Assembly (NCBI RefSeq): GCF_001422365.1
Contig: NZ_LMMT01000023.1
Coordinates: 62,001-126,000 of the forward strand
Direction of reading: 5' to 3'
Origin: Pseudorhodoferax sp. Leaf265
GTDB lineage: Bacteria; Pseudomonadota; Gammaproteobacteria; Burkholderiales; Burkholderiaceae_C
DNA length: 64,000 bases
Shown: in pieces, positions 18,723 to 27,224 of the stretch
Position numbering within the stretch: the first letter of the stretch is position 1
Layout: each line of letters starts with the position of its first letter
Translations under genes and position numbers: made by a program
The notes under the pieces: model-generated
Seen by the model: the letters and a program-made list of their open reading frames with translations, nothing else
What the model was told of the DNA's origin: nothing
Database searches by the model: none

Positions 18723-19655
18723 TCAGCCCCGGTGCCGATCAAGGAAAGCGAGCAACGCCGCAGCAAGCTCCGGCCTGGCCGGCGCTGTGGAATGCGAGGC
18801 ACCGTCGACAGTGACAAGCTCCATGGCCGGGTTCAACGCGTGCATCGCCCGGAACTCGGCCAGGTAGGGGTCGGCTGTGCCGACGATACCCAACGTCGGC
18901 ACACGGATGGCACTCACCTGCTCGGGCGAGAGCAGTGCGCGCGCGCCACCTCGCCGAGATGCGGCCAAGGCGCGGTAGTCCTGCCCGGCCAAGTCCTTTG
19001 CAGACATCTGGCGGATCACCTCATCGGACGGCGCCGGCTGGCCCTTGGGCCACAGCCGCAGAATCTGCGATTTCTTCGATCCGACTTCCATCTCGGACGC
19101 TTCAATGTCCAGCCTGCGCTGGTCATCTGCCGTCCACCGAAAGCGCGGCGTCGCACCAGCGAGTACGCAGGTCTTGAAGCGCTCTGGCGACTGGACTACC
19201 TGGTAGCCCGTCAGGATCGCTCCGAGGGAATAGCCCACGATGTGCCCGCGCGCCTGGCCGACATGATCGAGCAAGCGAATGGCATCTTGCGCTGCCTGCG
19301 GGCCGTACTGCGCAGCATCGTGGGGCTTGCCGCTCAGGCCATGACCGCGGCCGTCGAGCGCGTACACCCGGTACCGCGCCGCGAGCTTCTGAAAAACGCC
19401 GGTGTCCACCCACTGCCGCTCGGCACTGCTCGAGAAGCCATGCGTGAGGACGACGGTTTCGCCTTCGCCAGCCTGCAGGTAGCTGATTTCGACACCTGCA
19501 GATTGGAAGCTGCGCCGAACCGGTATCCCCGCCGACGTTGCACAGCCTGTCAGCGCAACGAGCGAACCGGTCGCGCCCGCCAGCAGTGTGCGGCGCCGCA
19601 TTCGTATGCTGCTGGCATCAGGTGCGTTCAGTGAGAGGGCAGAGGGTCGAGTCAA
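18723..19655 (-). CDS. alpha/beta hydrolase, predicted lipoprotein
   Basis: About 310 residues with a twin-arginine-like MRRRTLLAG start and a lipobox ending VALTGC, so it is probably exported and lipid-anchored. The triad looks complete: nucleophile elbow GYSLGA, an acid in GTADPYL, and His in DGASHSTAP. A TTG at 19655 has AGGAGA in front of it on the minus strand; ATG 19601 has no clear ribosome site but would begin exactly at the signal peptide. The gene is divergent from unit B, with the second IclR-type palindrome in the gap. A periplasmic esterase or lactonase could cut an ester outside the cytoplasm and hand the acid to the Bug proteins; this is inference. Confidence 0.82.
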   Translation of the reverse strand: MTRPSALSLNAPDASSIRMRRRTLLAGATGSLVALTGCATSAGIPVRRSFQSAGVEISYLQAGEGETVVLTHGFSSSAERQWVDTGVFQKLAARYRVYALDGRGHGLSGKPHDAAQYGPQAAQDAIRLLDHVGQARGHIVGYSLGAILTGYQVVQSPERFKTCVLAGATPRFRWTADDQRRLDIEASEMEVGSKKSQILRLWPKGQPAPSDEVIRQMSAKDLAGQDYRALAASRRGGARALLSPEQVSAIRVPTLGIVGTADPYLAEFRAMHALNPAMELVTVDGASHSTAPARPELAAALLAFLDRHRG

Positions 19656-19719
19656 AGAGGTCTCCTGGTTGAAGTGGTGCTGACTTGTACCGACAGCGAT
19701 CTTCAAAGGACAGCCCCAA

Positions 19720-19736
19720 GTTCCACTCTTTGGAAC
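19720..19736. promoter_or_regulatory. putative IclR operator palindrome, copy 2
   Basis: GTTCCACTCTTTGGAAC is a perfect inverted repeat with six-base arms (GTTCCA and TGGAAC) and a five-base centre. It sits between the divergent hydrolase genes 18723-19655 and 19842-20696. It shares GTTCCACTC and TGGAA, at the same spacing, with the site beside the IclR gene at 8202-8218. This implies that one regulator controls both units. Confidence 0.6.
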
Positions 19737-19841
19737 TCGTCCGGAACCGACAGGGGTTCACATTTGCAATAGCTGAACAACATAGCTGGTATAGGCGCCC
19801 ATAGCTTTTGCTTGGGCTCTGCGAAGCCCAGACTGCGTCCC

Positions 19842-20696
19842 ATGAACAACACACCGACAGAGACAAGTGGTGCGACCCGCCGTCTGGTCCGCTACACACC
19901 GCAGTCTGGCGCGGAGCCGGTTCAGATCGAGTATGCGGATCAAGGCACCGGACCAGTTGTCTGCATGCTCCCTTCGCTGGCACGCTCCGGGCGCGACTAC
20001 GACGAGGTGGCTGCAATGTTGCAGCGTGACGGGTTTCGCGTGATCCGTCCTGAACCACGAGGCATCGGCCAGAGCGCAGGTCCGATGCACGCGCTCAGCC
20101 TGCACGACTTCGCCGCCGATGTGGCAGCGGTACTGGACCATGCAAATACCGGCCCCGTCGTCGTCGTCGGCCATGCATGGGGCAGCCAGCCCGCGCGCAT
20201 GCTGGCGGCCGACCGGCCCGACCTGGTGCGTGGTGTGGTGATGGCGGCCGCGTCCGCGGGCAAGCTGCCGCCGGGCTCCACCGAGAAGCCCTACAGCCGT
20301 CTGCGCGATGCCATCGACGGCGCGGGCGATATGACCCTGCCAGAGGCGCAACGTGTCGACTGCCTGCGCCGGGCCTTCTTCGCGCCCGGCCACGACCCGC
20401 GCGTCTGGCTCGATGGCTGGAGCGCTGCCGCGCACGAGGCGCAGAGCCATGCGCGCATCAACACACCGGTGGACGACTACTTCTCGGCCGGCACGCAGGT
20501 GCCGATCCTGGACCTGCAAGCCGAGCACGACGCCGTGGTCGTGCCACACGTCATGAAGGCCTACCTGGGCGAGCGCGTCACCGTACAGGTGATCCGCGAC
20601 GCGGGCCATGCCATGGCGCCCGAGCAGCCGCGTGCCATGGCAGATGCCATCGCCGCATTTGTGCGGGGCGTGACCGCCGCCCCGGTAGGCGCCTAG
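19842..20696 (+). CDS. alpha/beta hydrolase homologue with alanine at the nucleophile position
   Basis: A 284-residue alpha/beta-hydrolase-fold protein. The nucleophile elbow reads VVVVGHAWGSQPARM, so the usual serine (or aspartate) is Ala112. The acid-region sequence LQAEHDAVV and the C-terminal DAGHAMAPEQ histidine remain. Either the enzyme is a cofactor-free lyase or dioxygenase-like member that does not need a nucleophile, or it has lost activity. It heads unit B, right after the second operator-like palindrome. ATG 19842 lacks a strong ribosome site. The fold call is firm; the function is open. Confidence 0.82.
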   Translation: MNNTPTETSGATRRLVRYTPQSGAEPVQIEYADQGTGPVVCMLPSLARSGRDYDEVAAMLQRDGFRVIRPEPRGIGQSAGPMHALSLHDFAADVAAVLDHANTGPVVVVGHAWGSQPARMLAADRPDLVRGVVMAAASAGKLPPGSTEKPYSRLRDAIDGAGDMTLPEAQRVDCLRRAFFAPGHDPRVWLDGWSAAAHEAQSHARINTPVDDYFSAGTQVPILDLQAEHDAVVVPHVMKAYLGERVTVQVIRDAGHAMAPEQPRAMADAIAAFVRGVTAAPVGA

Positions 20697-20820
20697 CCGC
20701 GGCCTTTCCGATGCGTAGGCCTGGATGTCCAGCGCGGGCGTGCCCACAGGCCTTGGCATCAACACACTGACGAGATCGGCACCCCGCCCTCGCATTCATT
20801 CAAAACCATCGGAGACTCGC

Positions 20821-21810
20821 ATGCCACATCCCGTCCATCGGTCCATCCAGTCCTGCGCCAGAGTGGTCGCAGCCGTCACGGCCACCCTTGTCTTGGGCCT
20901 GGCCGCCGCCCACGCGGCGTTCCCTGACAAGGCCATCAAGCTGGTGGTGCCGTTCGCACCGGGTGGAGGCGCAGACCTGATCGCGCGCACACTGGCGGTG
21001 GAACTGAGCAAGGAGTTCGGTCAACCGGTGTTCGTGGAGAACAAGCCGGGCGCGGGGACCATCATCGGAACCGACCTGGTGGCCAAGAGTGCGCCGGACG
21101 GCTACACCTTGCTGGCGTCTTCCATCGCGCATTCGGTCAATCCAAGCCTGATGGACAAGCTGCCCTACTCGACCGAGAAAGACTTCATCCCCGTTGCCAT
21201 GGTGGTGCGCTCTCCGAACGTGCTGGTCGTGCGCGCGGACAGCCCGTACAAGTCCGTCAAAGACATCGTCGATGCGGCCAAGGCCAAGCCCAACAGCCTG
21301 ACCTACGCATCACCGGGCAACGGCACTTCGTCCCATCTCGCCGGCGCGCTGTTCGCGGACCTGGCCAAAGTCCAGATTCAGCACATCACGTACAAGGGGT
21401 CGGCCCCGGCGCTCACCGACCTGCTGGGGGGCCAGACCGACATTCTGTTCGCCACGTCGGGATCGGTCGGCCCGTTCATCGACAACGGCAAGCTCCGGCC
21501 ATTGGCCGTGTCGTCGGCCACGCGCTCAAGCGCCTATCCGAACGTTCCCACCATGGTCGAAGCAGGGGTTCCCGGCTACGCCTCGGAAGGTTGGTACGGC
21601 TTCCATGCCCCCACCGGCACGCCGGCTGCGGTCATCGAGAAACTCAATGCAGCGATTCGCAAAGCGGCAGGCACCGACTTCTTCAAGTCCAAGCTGGTGC
21701 ATGAAGGCATGGTTGCCCAGACGGGAACGCCAGCAGAGTACGAGACCTTCGTGCGCGCCGAAATCGCGCGGTGGGCCAGGCTCGTCAAGACCGACGTGAT
21801 CTCCAAGTAG
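20821..21810 (+). CDS. TctC/Bug family substrate-binding protein 3
   Basis: A 329-residue periplasmic binding protein. The signal peptide ends around LGLAAAHAA. The mature chain has VVPFAPGGGADLIARTL, VENKPGAGTIIGTDLVAK and the hinge region QHITYKGSAPALTDLLGG. It is preceded by CGGAGAC at normal spacing from ATG 20821. It is the first of three consecutive Bug genes (20821, 21935, 22936) whose products differ enough in the ligand loops to bind different molecules. The gap before it is 124 bases, as is the gap after it, so each may have its own transcript or regulation. Confidence 0.88.
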   Translation: MPHPVHRSIQSCARVVAAVTATLVLGLAAAHAAFPDKAIKLVVPFAPGGGADLIARTLAVELSKEFGQPVFVENKPGAGTIIGTDLVAKSAPDGYTLLASSIAHSVNPSLMDKLPYSTEKDFIPVAMVVRSPNVLVVRADSPYKSVKDIVDAAKAKPNSLTYASPGNGTSSHLAGALFADLAKVQIQHITYKGSAPALTDLLGGQTDILFATSGSVGPFIDNGKLRPLAVSSATRSSAYPNVPTMVEAGVPGYASEGWYGFHAPTGTPAAVIEKLNAAIRKAAGTDFFKSKLVHEGMVAQTGTPAEYETFVRAEIARWARLVKTDVISK

Positions 21811-21934
21811 CGCAGAAGCCAGGTTCAGCGCCACGACCCCTGCGGGCGCACGGCCCCGCTGGCCATCCCGACAAGCGCCAACGCCGCGCAGCACGGCGGG
21901 CAAAGCGCTTTCCATCGTTCACCGGAGACCCACT

Positions 21935-22918
21935 TTGTTCAAACCCATCCGTAGCCCCCTTCTGACACTCGCCCTCGCAGCTTACGCACTGCTGGCCGGC
22001 AACGCCGCCAGCGCGCAGGAGTACCCGCACAAGCCGATCCGCATGGTGATTCCCTACACGCCCGGCGGCTCCATCGACAACGTCGGGCGCATGGTGGCCG
22101 ACCAGCTGCAGCGCCAGCTCGGCCAGCCCATCGTGATCGAGAACACGCCAGGAGCGTCCGGCGTGCTCGGCGCTTTGAACGTGAAGAGGGCCAAGGCCGA
22201 CGGCTACACGCTGCTGTTCAATGCGTCCAGCCAGGCCTACCTCCCGCTGGTGCTTGCCAAGAAAAGCTACGACGCCGAACGGGACTTCACTCCTGTCGGT
22301 CAGATCGGCTTCGTCCCGTTGATTGTGGCGATCAACAACGACGTGGCGGCCAAGACCTTCAACGAGTTCGTCAAGCTTGCGAAAGCCAATCCCGGCAAGT
22401 ACACCTGGGCAACATCAGGTTTGGGAACGACCAGCCATCTGAGCGAAGAAATGGTCAACCGCGCAATGGGCCTGCAGATGGAAATCGTGGCCTACAAAGG
22501 CGCGGTACCCCAACTGACCGACGTGGTCGGTGGTCATGTGTCGGCCGCGATTTCGCCTATGCCTGGCGTGACATCTTTCGTTCAGGCTGGCCGGTTGCGA
22601 CCTCTTGCCGTGACCAGCAAGACGCGCATTCCTGCACTTCCCGATGTGCCCACCCTAGCGGAAAGCGGCATGCCCGGATTCGAACTGCTGTCCTGGTACG
22701 GCATTTGGGGCCCCGCCGATCTGCCTCCCGCCATCGTCGAACGCCTGAATGCAGAAATTGGCAAAGCGGTGCAGGTTCCGGCGCTGAAGGCCAAGTTCGC
22801 GGAGCTGTCGTTCGTCCCGACGCAGTCCACGCCTGCCGAGTTCCGACAGCTCATTGCCGACGACCTTAAAAAGATCGGCAAGGCCGTGAAGGAAGCGGGC
22901 ATCCGCATCGATTTCTAA
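21935..22918 (+). CDS. TctC/Bug family substrate-binding protein 4
   Basis: A 327-residue binding protein that appears to start at TTG 21935, with GGAGA a few bases upstream. The signal peptide ends at AGNAASA-Q. The family motif is changed to VIPYTPGGSIDNVGRMV, where the usual GGGTD is GGSID, and IENTPGASGVLGALN replaces the more common NKPGAGTIIG. These are ligand-contact loops, so its ligand probably differs from that of its neighbours. It is followed 17 bases later by a fifth Bug gene. Confidence 0.86.
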   Translation: MFKPIRSPLLTLALAAYALLAGNAASAQEYPHKPIRMVIPYTPGGSIDNVGRMVADQLQRQLGQPIVIENTPGASGVLGALNVKRAKADGYTLLFNASSQAYLPLVLAKKSYDAERDFTPVGQIGFVPLIVAINNDVAAKTFNEFVKLAKANPGKYTWATSGLGTTSHLSEEMVNRAMGLQMEIVAYKGAVPQLTDVVGGHVSAAISPMPGVTSFVQAGRLRPLAVTSKTRIPALPDVPTLAESGMPGFELLSWYGIWGPADLPPAIVERLNAEIGKAVQVPALKAKFAELSFVPTQSTPAEFRQLIADDLKKIGKAVKEAGIRIDF

Positions 22919-22935
22919 GCATCAGGACCACGACC

Positions 22936-23934
22936 ATGTTCACTCTCAACACCACCGTGTCGCGCCGCCGCATGCTGCGCGCAGGCAGCTTGGCACCCGC
23001 TACGCTCGCCCTGGCCAGCTTTGGCGCCCGCGCCGCTGACAAGTTTCCCTCTCGTACCATCCGCATCGTGGTGCCGTTCACGCCTGGCGGCGGTACCGAC
23101 GTGGTTGGCCGTGCGCTCATCATCGGCATGCAGAAGGAGCTGGGACAGGCGCTCATCATCGACAACAAGCCAGGCGCCGGTACCGTGATCGGCACCGACT
23201 TGGTGGCGAAGGCTCCCGCAGACGGCCATACGCTGTTGATGACCACGTCCGCCATCGCCATCAACGACTCGTTGGTCAAGAAGCTTCCCTACGACACGGA
23301 CAAGGACATTACCGAGGTCGCCCTCATCTGCACCGGCCCCAATGTGTTGGTGACGAAGGCAGACAGCCCCTACAAAACCGTGGCGGATGTCATCGCTGCG
23401 GCCAAGGCCACACCGGGCAAATTGACCTATGCATCATCCGGCAACGGGTCTGCGGTGCACTTGGCTGGTGAGTTGTTCAAGACCATGGCCAAGGTTGACA
23501 TCGCGCACGTGCCGTATCGCGGTGCTGGTCCCGCCTACAACGACCTGATCGGCGGCCAAGTTGACCTCCTGTTTGGAACCGCGGGCGGCGTGGCCAAGCT
23601 GGTGACAGGCGGCAAGATGCGGCCCATCGGCGTCACCTCCACCCGGCGTAGTCCTGCTTACAAGGACGTGCCCACCATCGCGGAAACCTTGCCGGGGTAC
23701 GAGGCTGACGTCTGGTACGCCCTGTTCGCGCCGGCGGGAACACCGCCAGACGTGATCGCGACCATCAACGCCGCCGTGCGCAAAGCCGCAGAGGCTCCTG
23801 CTTACAAGGAGCGACTGGCGCATGAGGGTCTGACAGTTGCGGCAAACACGCCCGCACAGATGACGCAGCTCATGCGCGCTGAAGAGGCTCGTTGGCGCAA
23901 AGTCGTGGTCGAAGGCAAGGTCACCATCGACTGA
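22936..23934 (+). CDS. TctC/Bug family substrate-binding protein 5, Tat-type signal
   Basis: A 332-residue binding protein whose signal peptide begins with VSRRRMLRAGSLAP, a twin-arginine pattern, and ends at FGARA-A. Export may therefore go through Tat, unlike the other Bug proteins here. The mature part has VVPFTPGGGTDVVGRAL, IDNKPGAGTVIGTDLVAK and AHVPYRGAGPAYNDLIGG. It sits 8 bases upstream of the SDR gene and is probably cotranscribed with it. Its loops resemble those of the binding proteins starting at 8327 and 15494 more than that of the neighbour at 21935. Confidence 0.87.
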   Translation: MFTLNTTVSRRRMLRAGSLAPATLALASFGARAADKFPSRTIRIVVPFTPGGGTDVVGRALIIGMQKELGQALIIDNKPGAGTVIGTDLVAKAPADGHTLLMTTSAIAINDSLVKKLPYDTDKDITEVALICTGPNVLVTKADSPYKTVADVIAAAKATPGKLTYASSGNGSAVHLAGELFKTMAKVDIAHVPYRGAGPAYNDLIGGQVDLLFGTAGGVAKLVTGGKMRPIGVTSTRRSPAYKDVPTIAETLPGYEADVWYALFAPAGTPPDVIATINAAVRKAAEAPAYKERLAHEGLTVAANTPAQMTQLMRAEEARWRKVVVEGKVTID

Positions 23935-23942
23935 TACACGAC

Positions 23943-24752
23943 ATGCAAGAGCAATCAAAAGGAAGACTGCACGGCAAGGTCGCCGTCATCGTGGGCGCGG
24001 GCCAGTTGGCCGGCGACACGGTTGGCAATGGTCGCGCTGTTGCCGAACGTTTTGCGCAGGAAGGTGCCACCCTCTTGCTGGTGGACATTCAGGAGGAACT
24101 GGCGCAGGCCACGCTTGATGCAGTCGTAGGCTACGGGTCGCCGGCGAGCGTGCTGCGTGCAGACATCACCCAGGAGGGTGACTGCCGCACCATTGCGGCT
24201 ACCTGTGTTGAACGCTATGGTCGCATCGACATCCTGCACAACAACGTGGGCCGGTCCAAAGGTGACCGACGGACCGCCGACATGGATGCAGAGATGTGGG
24301 ACGAGATCATGGCGATGAACCTCAAGGGCATGTTCATGACGTGCAAGCATGTGCTGCCCCAAATGGTTCAGCAAGGCTCTGGCAGCATCATCAACGTGTC
24401 TTCCACCGCTTCGATGGCAGCGCGGCCCACCGTGACCTACAAGACCAGCAAGGGCGCTGTCAACGCTTTCACGCAGCACCTAGCCATGGAGAACGCGGCG
24501 CATGGCATCCGCGCCAACGCGATCCTGCCCGGCCTGATCGACACGCCAATGGCCATCGAGCGCAGAGCCATGGAGCGCGGCGTTTCGCGGGATGTGGTCC
24601 GCGCCGAGCGCGAGGCGCTGGTGCCCATGCAGCGCATGGGAACTGGCTGGGACGTTGCGAATGCGGCGGTGTTCCTGGCGTCGGAAGAGGCCCGGTACGT
24701 GACGGGCGTTCTGCTGCCCGTAGACGGAGGCCTGCTCTGCAAGCGGGGCTGA
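23943..24752 (+). CDS. SDR family NAD(P)-dependent oxidoreductase 1
   Basis: A 269-residue classical short-chain dehydrogenase. The nucleotide loop is GAGQLAGDTVGNGRA, longer than the usual TGxxxGxG by a small insertion. HNNVG is the NNAG-type structural motif, and the catalytic Ser-Tyr-Lys are in NVSSTAS and YKTSK. The ending RYVTGVLLPVDGG is typical. It reversibly oxidises a hydroxyl group with NAD(P). A second SDR with the same unusual loop starts at 26401, so the two may act on related intermediates or opposite stereoisomers. The substrate is unknown. Confidence 0.88.
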   Translation: MQEQSKGRLHGKVAVIVGAGQLAGDTVGNGRAVAERFAQEGATLLLVDIQEELAQATLDAVVGYGSPASVLRADITQEGDCRTIAATCVERYGRIDILHNNVGRSKGDRRTADMDAEMWDEIMAMNLKGMFMTCKHVLPQMVQQGSGSIINVSSTASMAARPTVTYKTSKGAVNAFTQHLAMENAAHGIRANAILPGLIDTPMAIERRAMERGVSRDVVRAEREALVPMQRMGTGWDVANAAVFLASEEARYVTGVLLPVDGGLLCKRG

Positions 24753-24772
24753 GCGCGACACTCGAAGACCCA

Positions 24773-25375
24773 ATGCTGCACTCCCATCTTCCGACTGACG
24801 TTCTGCTGCTGCGCATGCGCGTTGCACCAGATGCGCTGAACAGCTTGCGCAAGTGCCTGGAAGGCCTGCCGGACCTGCGCGATCTTGGTGCTTCGCCTGG
24901 GCGCTGCGCCTGGTTGAAGGAAACGGGCACGGCCTACGTCTACCTGGACCTTCCCGAGCGCATTGCATTGCCAGTGCTTGCGCCCGAGAGCGTTGCGGGC
25001 CTTTCGGCGATGGGCGTGGGCGTCGAGCTTTCCCGTTTGGCGCTCATGCAAACGCTGGACGGCGCGAGCCATGGTCAACACCCAGCGGTCCACTACGCCG
25101 TCGAGATGACCCCGCAGGCCGGCTGGGAAGCGGAGCTGCAGCACTGGTATGCCCGCGAGCACCTGCCGGGACTGGCCGGTGTTCCTGGCTGCGTGCGCGC
25201 GCAGCGGTTCCTGAACTACGACACAGGGCCAAGTTCACTGGCTTGCTACGACTTGGTCGATGCGCAAGCCATGGGGTCCCCGCCCTGGCTGGCGGTGCGC
25301 AACACGGCTTGGAGTTCGCGCGTGCGGCCGCGGTTCACGGCGACAGTGCGCACGATGTTTTCCTTGGTCGACTGA
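24773..25375 (+). CDS. hypothetical protein, EthD/dimeric alpha-beta barrel-like
   Basis: A 200-residue protein with two similar halves. The second contains WEAELQHWYAREHLPGLAGVPG, which matches the helix-and-loop signature of EthD-like and DUF4286-like dimeric alpha-beta barrels. The first half seems more diverged. Such small barrels often act as accessory or isomerase-like proteins in degradation clusters, but many have no known reaction. It follows SDR 1 by 20 bases and ends unit B, with its stop 3 bases from the stop of the convergent LysR gene. I do not assign a function. Confidence 0.7.
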   Translation: MLHSHLPTDVLLLRMRVAPDALNSLRKCLEGLPDLRDLGASPGRCAWLKETGTAYVYLDLPERIALPVLAPESVAGLSAMGVGVELSRLALMQTLDGASHGQHPAVHYAVEMTPQAGWEAELQHWYAREHLPGLAGVPGCVRAQRFLNYDTGPSSLACYDLVDAQAMGSPPWLAVRNTAWSSRVRPRFTATVRTMFSLVD

Positions 25376-25378
25376 AAG

Positions 25379-26278
25379 TCAGTCGTCCGCGCCTTCTTTT
25401 CGGTGTCCAAGTTCGCGAAGCAGCTTGGCAGTCTCTGCGATCAGGCGACTTGCGGGGCGTGCGCGGGGCATGGCCAGCACAAGCAGGTTTCGCATGGCGG
25501 GCGGACCGATGGGGGCGGAGTGAATTCGGGCAGGCCGCCTGCTCAGTTGCAAGGCGCTCTCGGGCAGGATCGAGCATGCCAAGCCATCTTCGACCACGCT
25601 GAGCGCGGTGTGCACTGCGCCGACCTCCGCAACGACGTTCAGGCTGATGCGACGAGGTAGCAACACGGCGTCCACCAAGGTGCGAATCGGGTTGTGCGAG
25701 CCCGGCAGCACCAACGGAAACTCTGCCAGCGCGGTCAATCCCACCTGCTTGTCCAGCCGGAATCCCTTCGGCGCAACCAAGACCATGCGCTCGCGGGTCA
25801 GGTCTTCATAGGCCAGAAGAGGTGTCGGAGCGGGGTCGAACAGCAGGCCAAGGTCAATGCGGCCTGCCACCAGCCCTTCGCGCAACGACAGACTGAGCCC
25901 TTCGACAACCGACAGCAGCGCGTTGGGAAAGCGCTGGCGAAATTGGCGGATCAGCGGCACTGCCAGACCCATTGCCACGTGGTGCGGCAGCCCCACCACG
26001 ACGCGCCCGACCGGCTCCGCATGCATGTCCTTCAGATCGGACAGCGCCTGCTTGGCAGCGTTCAGCATCACGTGCGCGTGAGCCAACAAGGCGTGACCTG
26101 CGTCCGTCGCTGAAACACCGCGACCAGTGCGTTCAAGCAGGCGTTGGCCCAACTCTTCCTCCAACAGCGCGATCTGCCGGCTGACGCTGGGCTGGGCGAG
26201 GTTGAGGGCCGTGGCCGCTCGGCTGAAGCTGCCTTGCTCGACCACGGCAACGAAATACTCCAACTGCCGCAAATCCAT
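25379..26278 (-). CDS. LysR family transcriptional regulator
   Basis: A 299-residue LysR protein: the helix-turn-helix is in residues 1-60 (MDLRQLEYFVAVVEQGSFSR then LAQPSVSRQIALLEEELG), and the effector-binding domain runs from about 90 to 295. It is divergent from the SDR 2 gene, with 122 bases between the starts, the usual arrangement for a LysR regulator controlling the opposite operon (unit C). The gap contains the A+T-rich run ATAGTCGATATAGCT near 26289, a possible binding region. The inducer is unknown. Confidence 0.9.
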   Translation of the reverse strand: MDLRQLEYFVAVVEQGSFSRAATALNLAQPSVSRQIALLEEELGQRLLERTGRGVSATDAGHALLAHAHVMLNAAKQALSDLKDMHAEPVGRVVVGLPHHVAMGLAVPLIRQFRQRFPNALLSVVEGLSLSLREGLVAGRIDLGLLFDPAPTPLLAYEDLTRERMVLVAPKGFRLDKQVGLTALAEFPLVLPGSHNPIRTLVDAVLLPRRISLNVVAEVGAVHTALSVVEDGLACSILPESALQLSRRPARIHSAPIGPPAMRNLLVLAMPRARPASRLIAETAKLLRELGHRKEGADD

Positions 26279-26400
26279 AGCGTTAGAACATAGTCGATAT
26301 AGCTGTCATCGAGTTTAACTTTGGGAGCCGTTCTCGCAAACTTGATCCATGCAGCGAGTCGGCCACCTGCCGGACTGCTGGAACTACGAGGAGCAAGGGC

Positions 26401-27198
26401 ATGAAGAGGTTTGAATCGAAGATCGCCATCGTGACCGGCGCGGGTTGCGTCGGCGCGGGTTGGGGCAACGGCCGCGCGATGGCAGTTCGTTTGGCCGAGG
26501 AAGGGGCAAAAGTGCTTGCCGTGGACCGCGACAAGGAGCGCCTGAACGAGACCCTGTCGCTGGCGGGCGATGCGGCGGCGTCCATCACCACGTGCATCTG
26601 CGACGTGACCAGCGCCGCCAGCGTGCAGGCCATGGTCGAGGCCTGTGTCGCTGCCTACGGCGCCCCGGACATTTTGATCAACAACGTTGGCGGCTCGGCC
26701 GCTGGCGGCCCTGTGCAGTTGAGCGAAGAGGCCTGGGACAGCCAGATCGACATCAATCTGAAGAGTGTCTTCCTGACCTGCAAGTACGTTCTGCCGCTGA
26801 TGGTGGAGCGCAAGCGCGGCGCCATCGTGAACGTGGCCTCGACCTCCGGCATGCGCTGGACGGGCAGCGCGCAAGTGGCGTACGCAGCGAGCAAGGCTGG
26901 CGTGATCCACCTCTCTCGGGTAGTCGCCGTACAGCACGCACCGGACGGTGTGCGCGTCAACACCGTGGTGCCGGGTCAGCTGCATACGCCCATGGTCGAA
27001 GTCCGGCTGGCCAAGCAGCGCACCGGTGGTGACGTCGAAGGGCTCCTCGCCTCCCGTGTCAAGCGCATTCCGCTGGGCTTCATGGGCGATGGCCGCGACA
27101 CCGCCAGCGCTGCCCTGTACCTGGCCAGTGATGAAGCTCGCTTCGTGACGGGCACCGAACTCGTCGTCGATGGCGGCATGACCGCGCGCTGCGACTGA
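26401..27198 (+). CDS. SDR family NAD(P)-dependent oxidoreductase 2
   Basis: A 265-residue short-chain dehydrogenase. The nucleotide loop TGAGCVGAGWGNGRA has the same extended form as SDR 1. NNVGG, the serine in NVASTSG and YAASK supply the structural and catalytic motifs, and it ends with FVTGTELVVDGG. AGGAGCAAGGGC precedes the ATG. It starts unit C, which is divergent from the LysR gene. A dehydrogenase at the start of a regulated unit suggests an early oxidation step, but the substrate is unknown. Confidence 0.88.
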   Translation: MKRFESKIAIVTGAGCVGAGWGNGRAMAVRLAEEGAKVLAVDRDKERLNETLSLAGDAAASITTCICDVTSAASVQAMVEACVAAYGAPDILINNVGGSAAGGPVQLSEEAWDSQIDINLKSVFLTCKYVLPLMVERKRGAIVNVASTSGMRWTGSAQVAYAASKAGVIHLSRVVAVQHAPDGVRVNTVVPGQLHTPMVEVRLAKQRTGGDVEGLLASRVKRIPLGFMGDGRDTASAALYLASDEARFVTGTELVVDGGMTARCD

Positions 27199-27224
27199 TA
27201 CCCCATCCCTTGCGAAGCCACATC

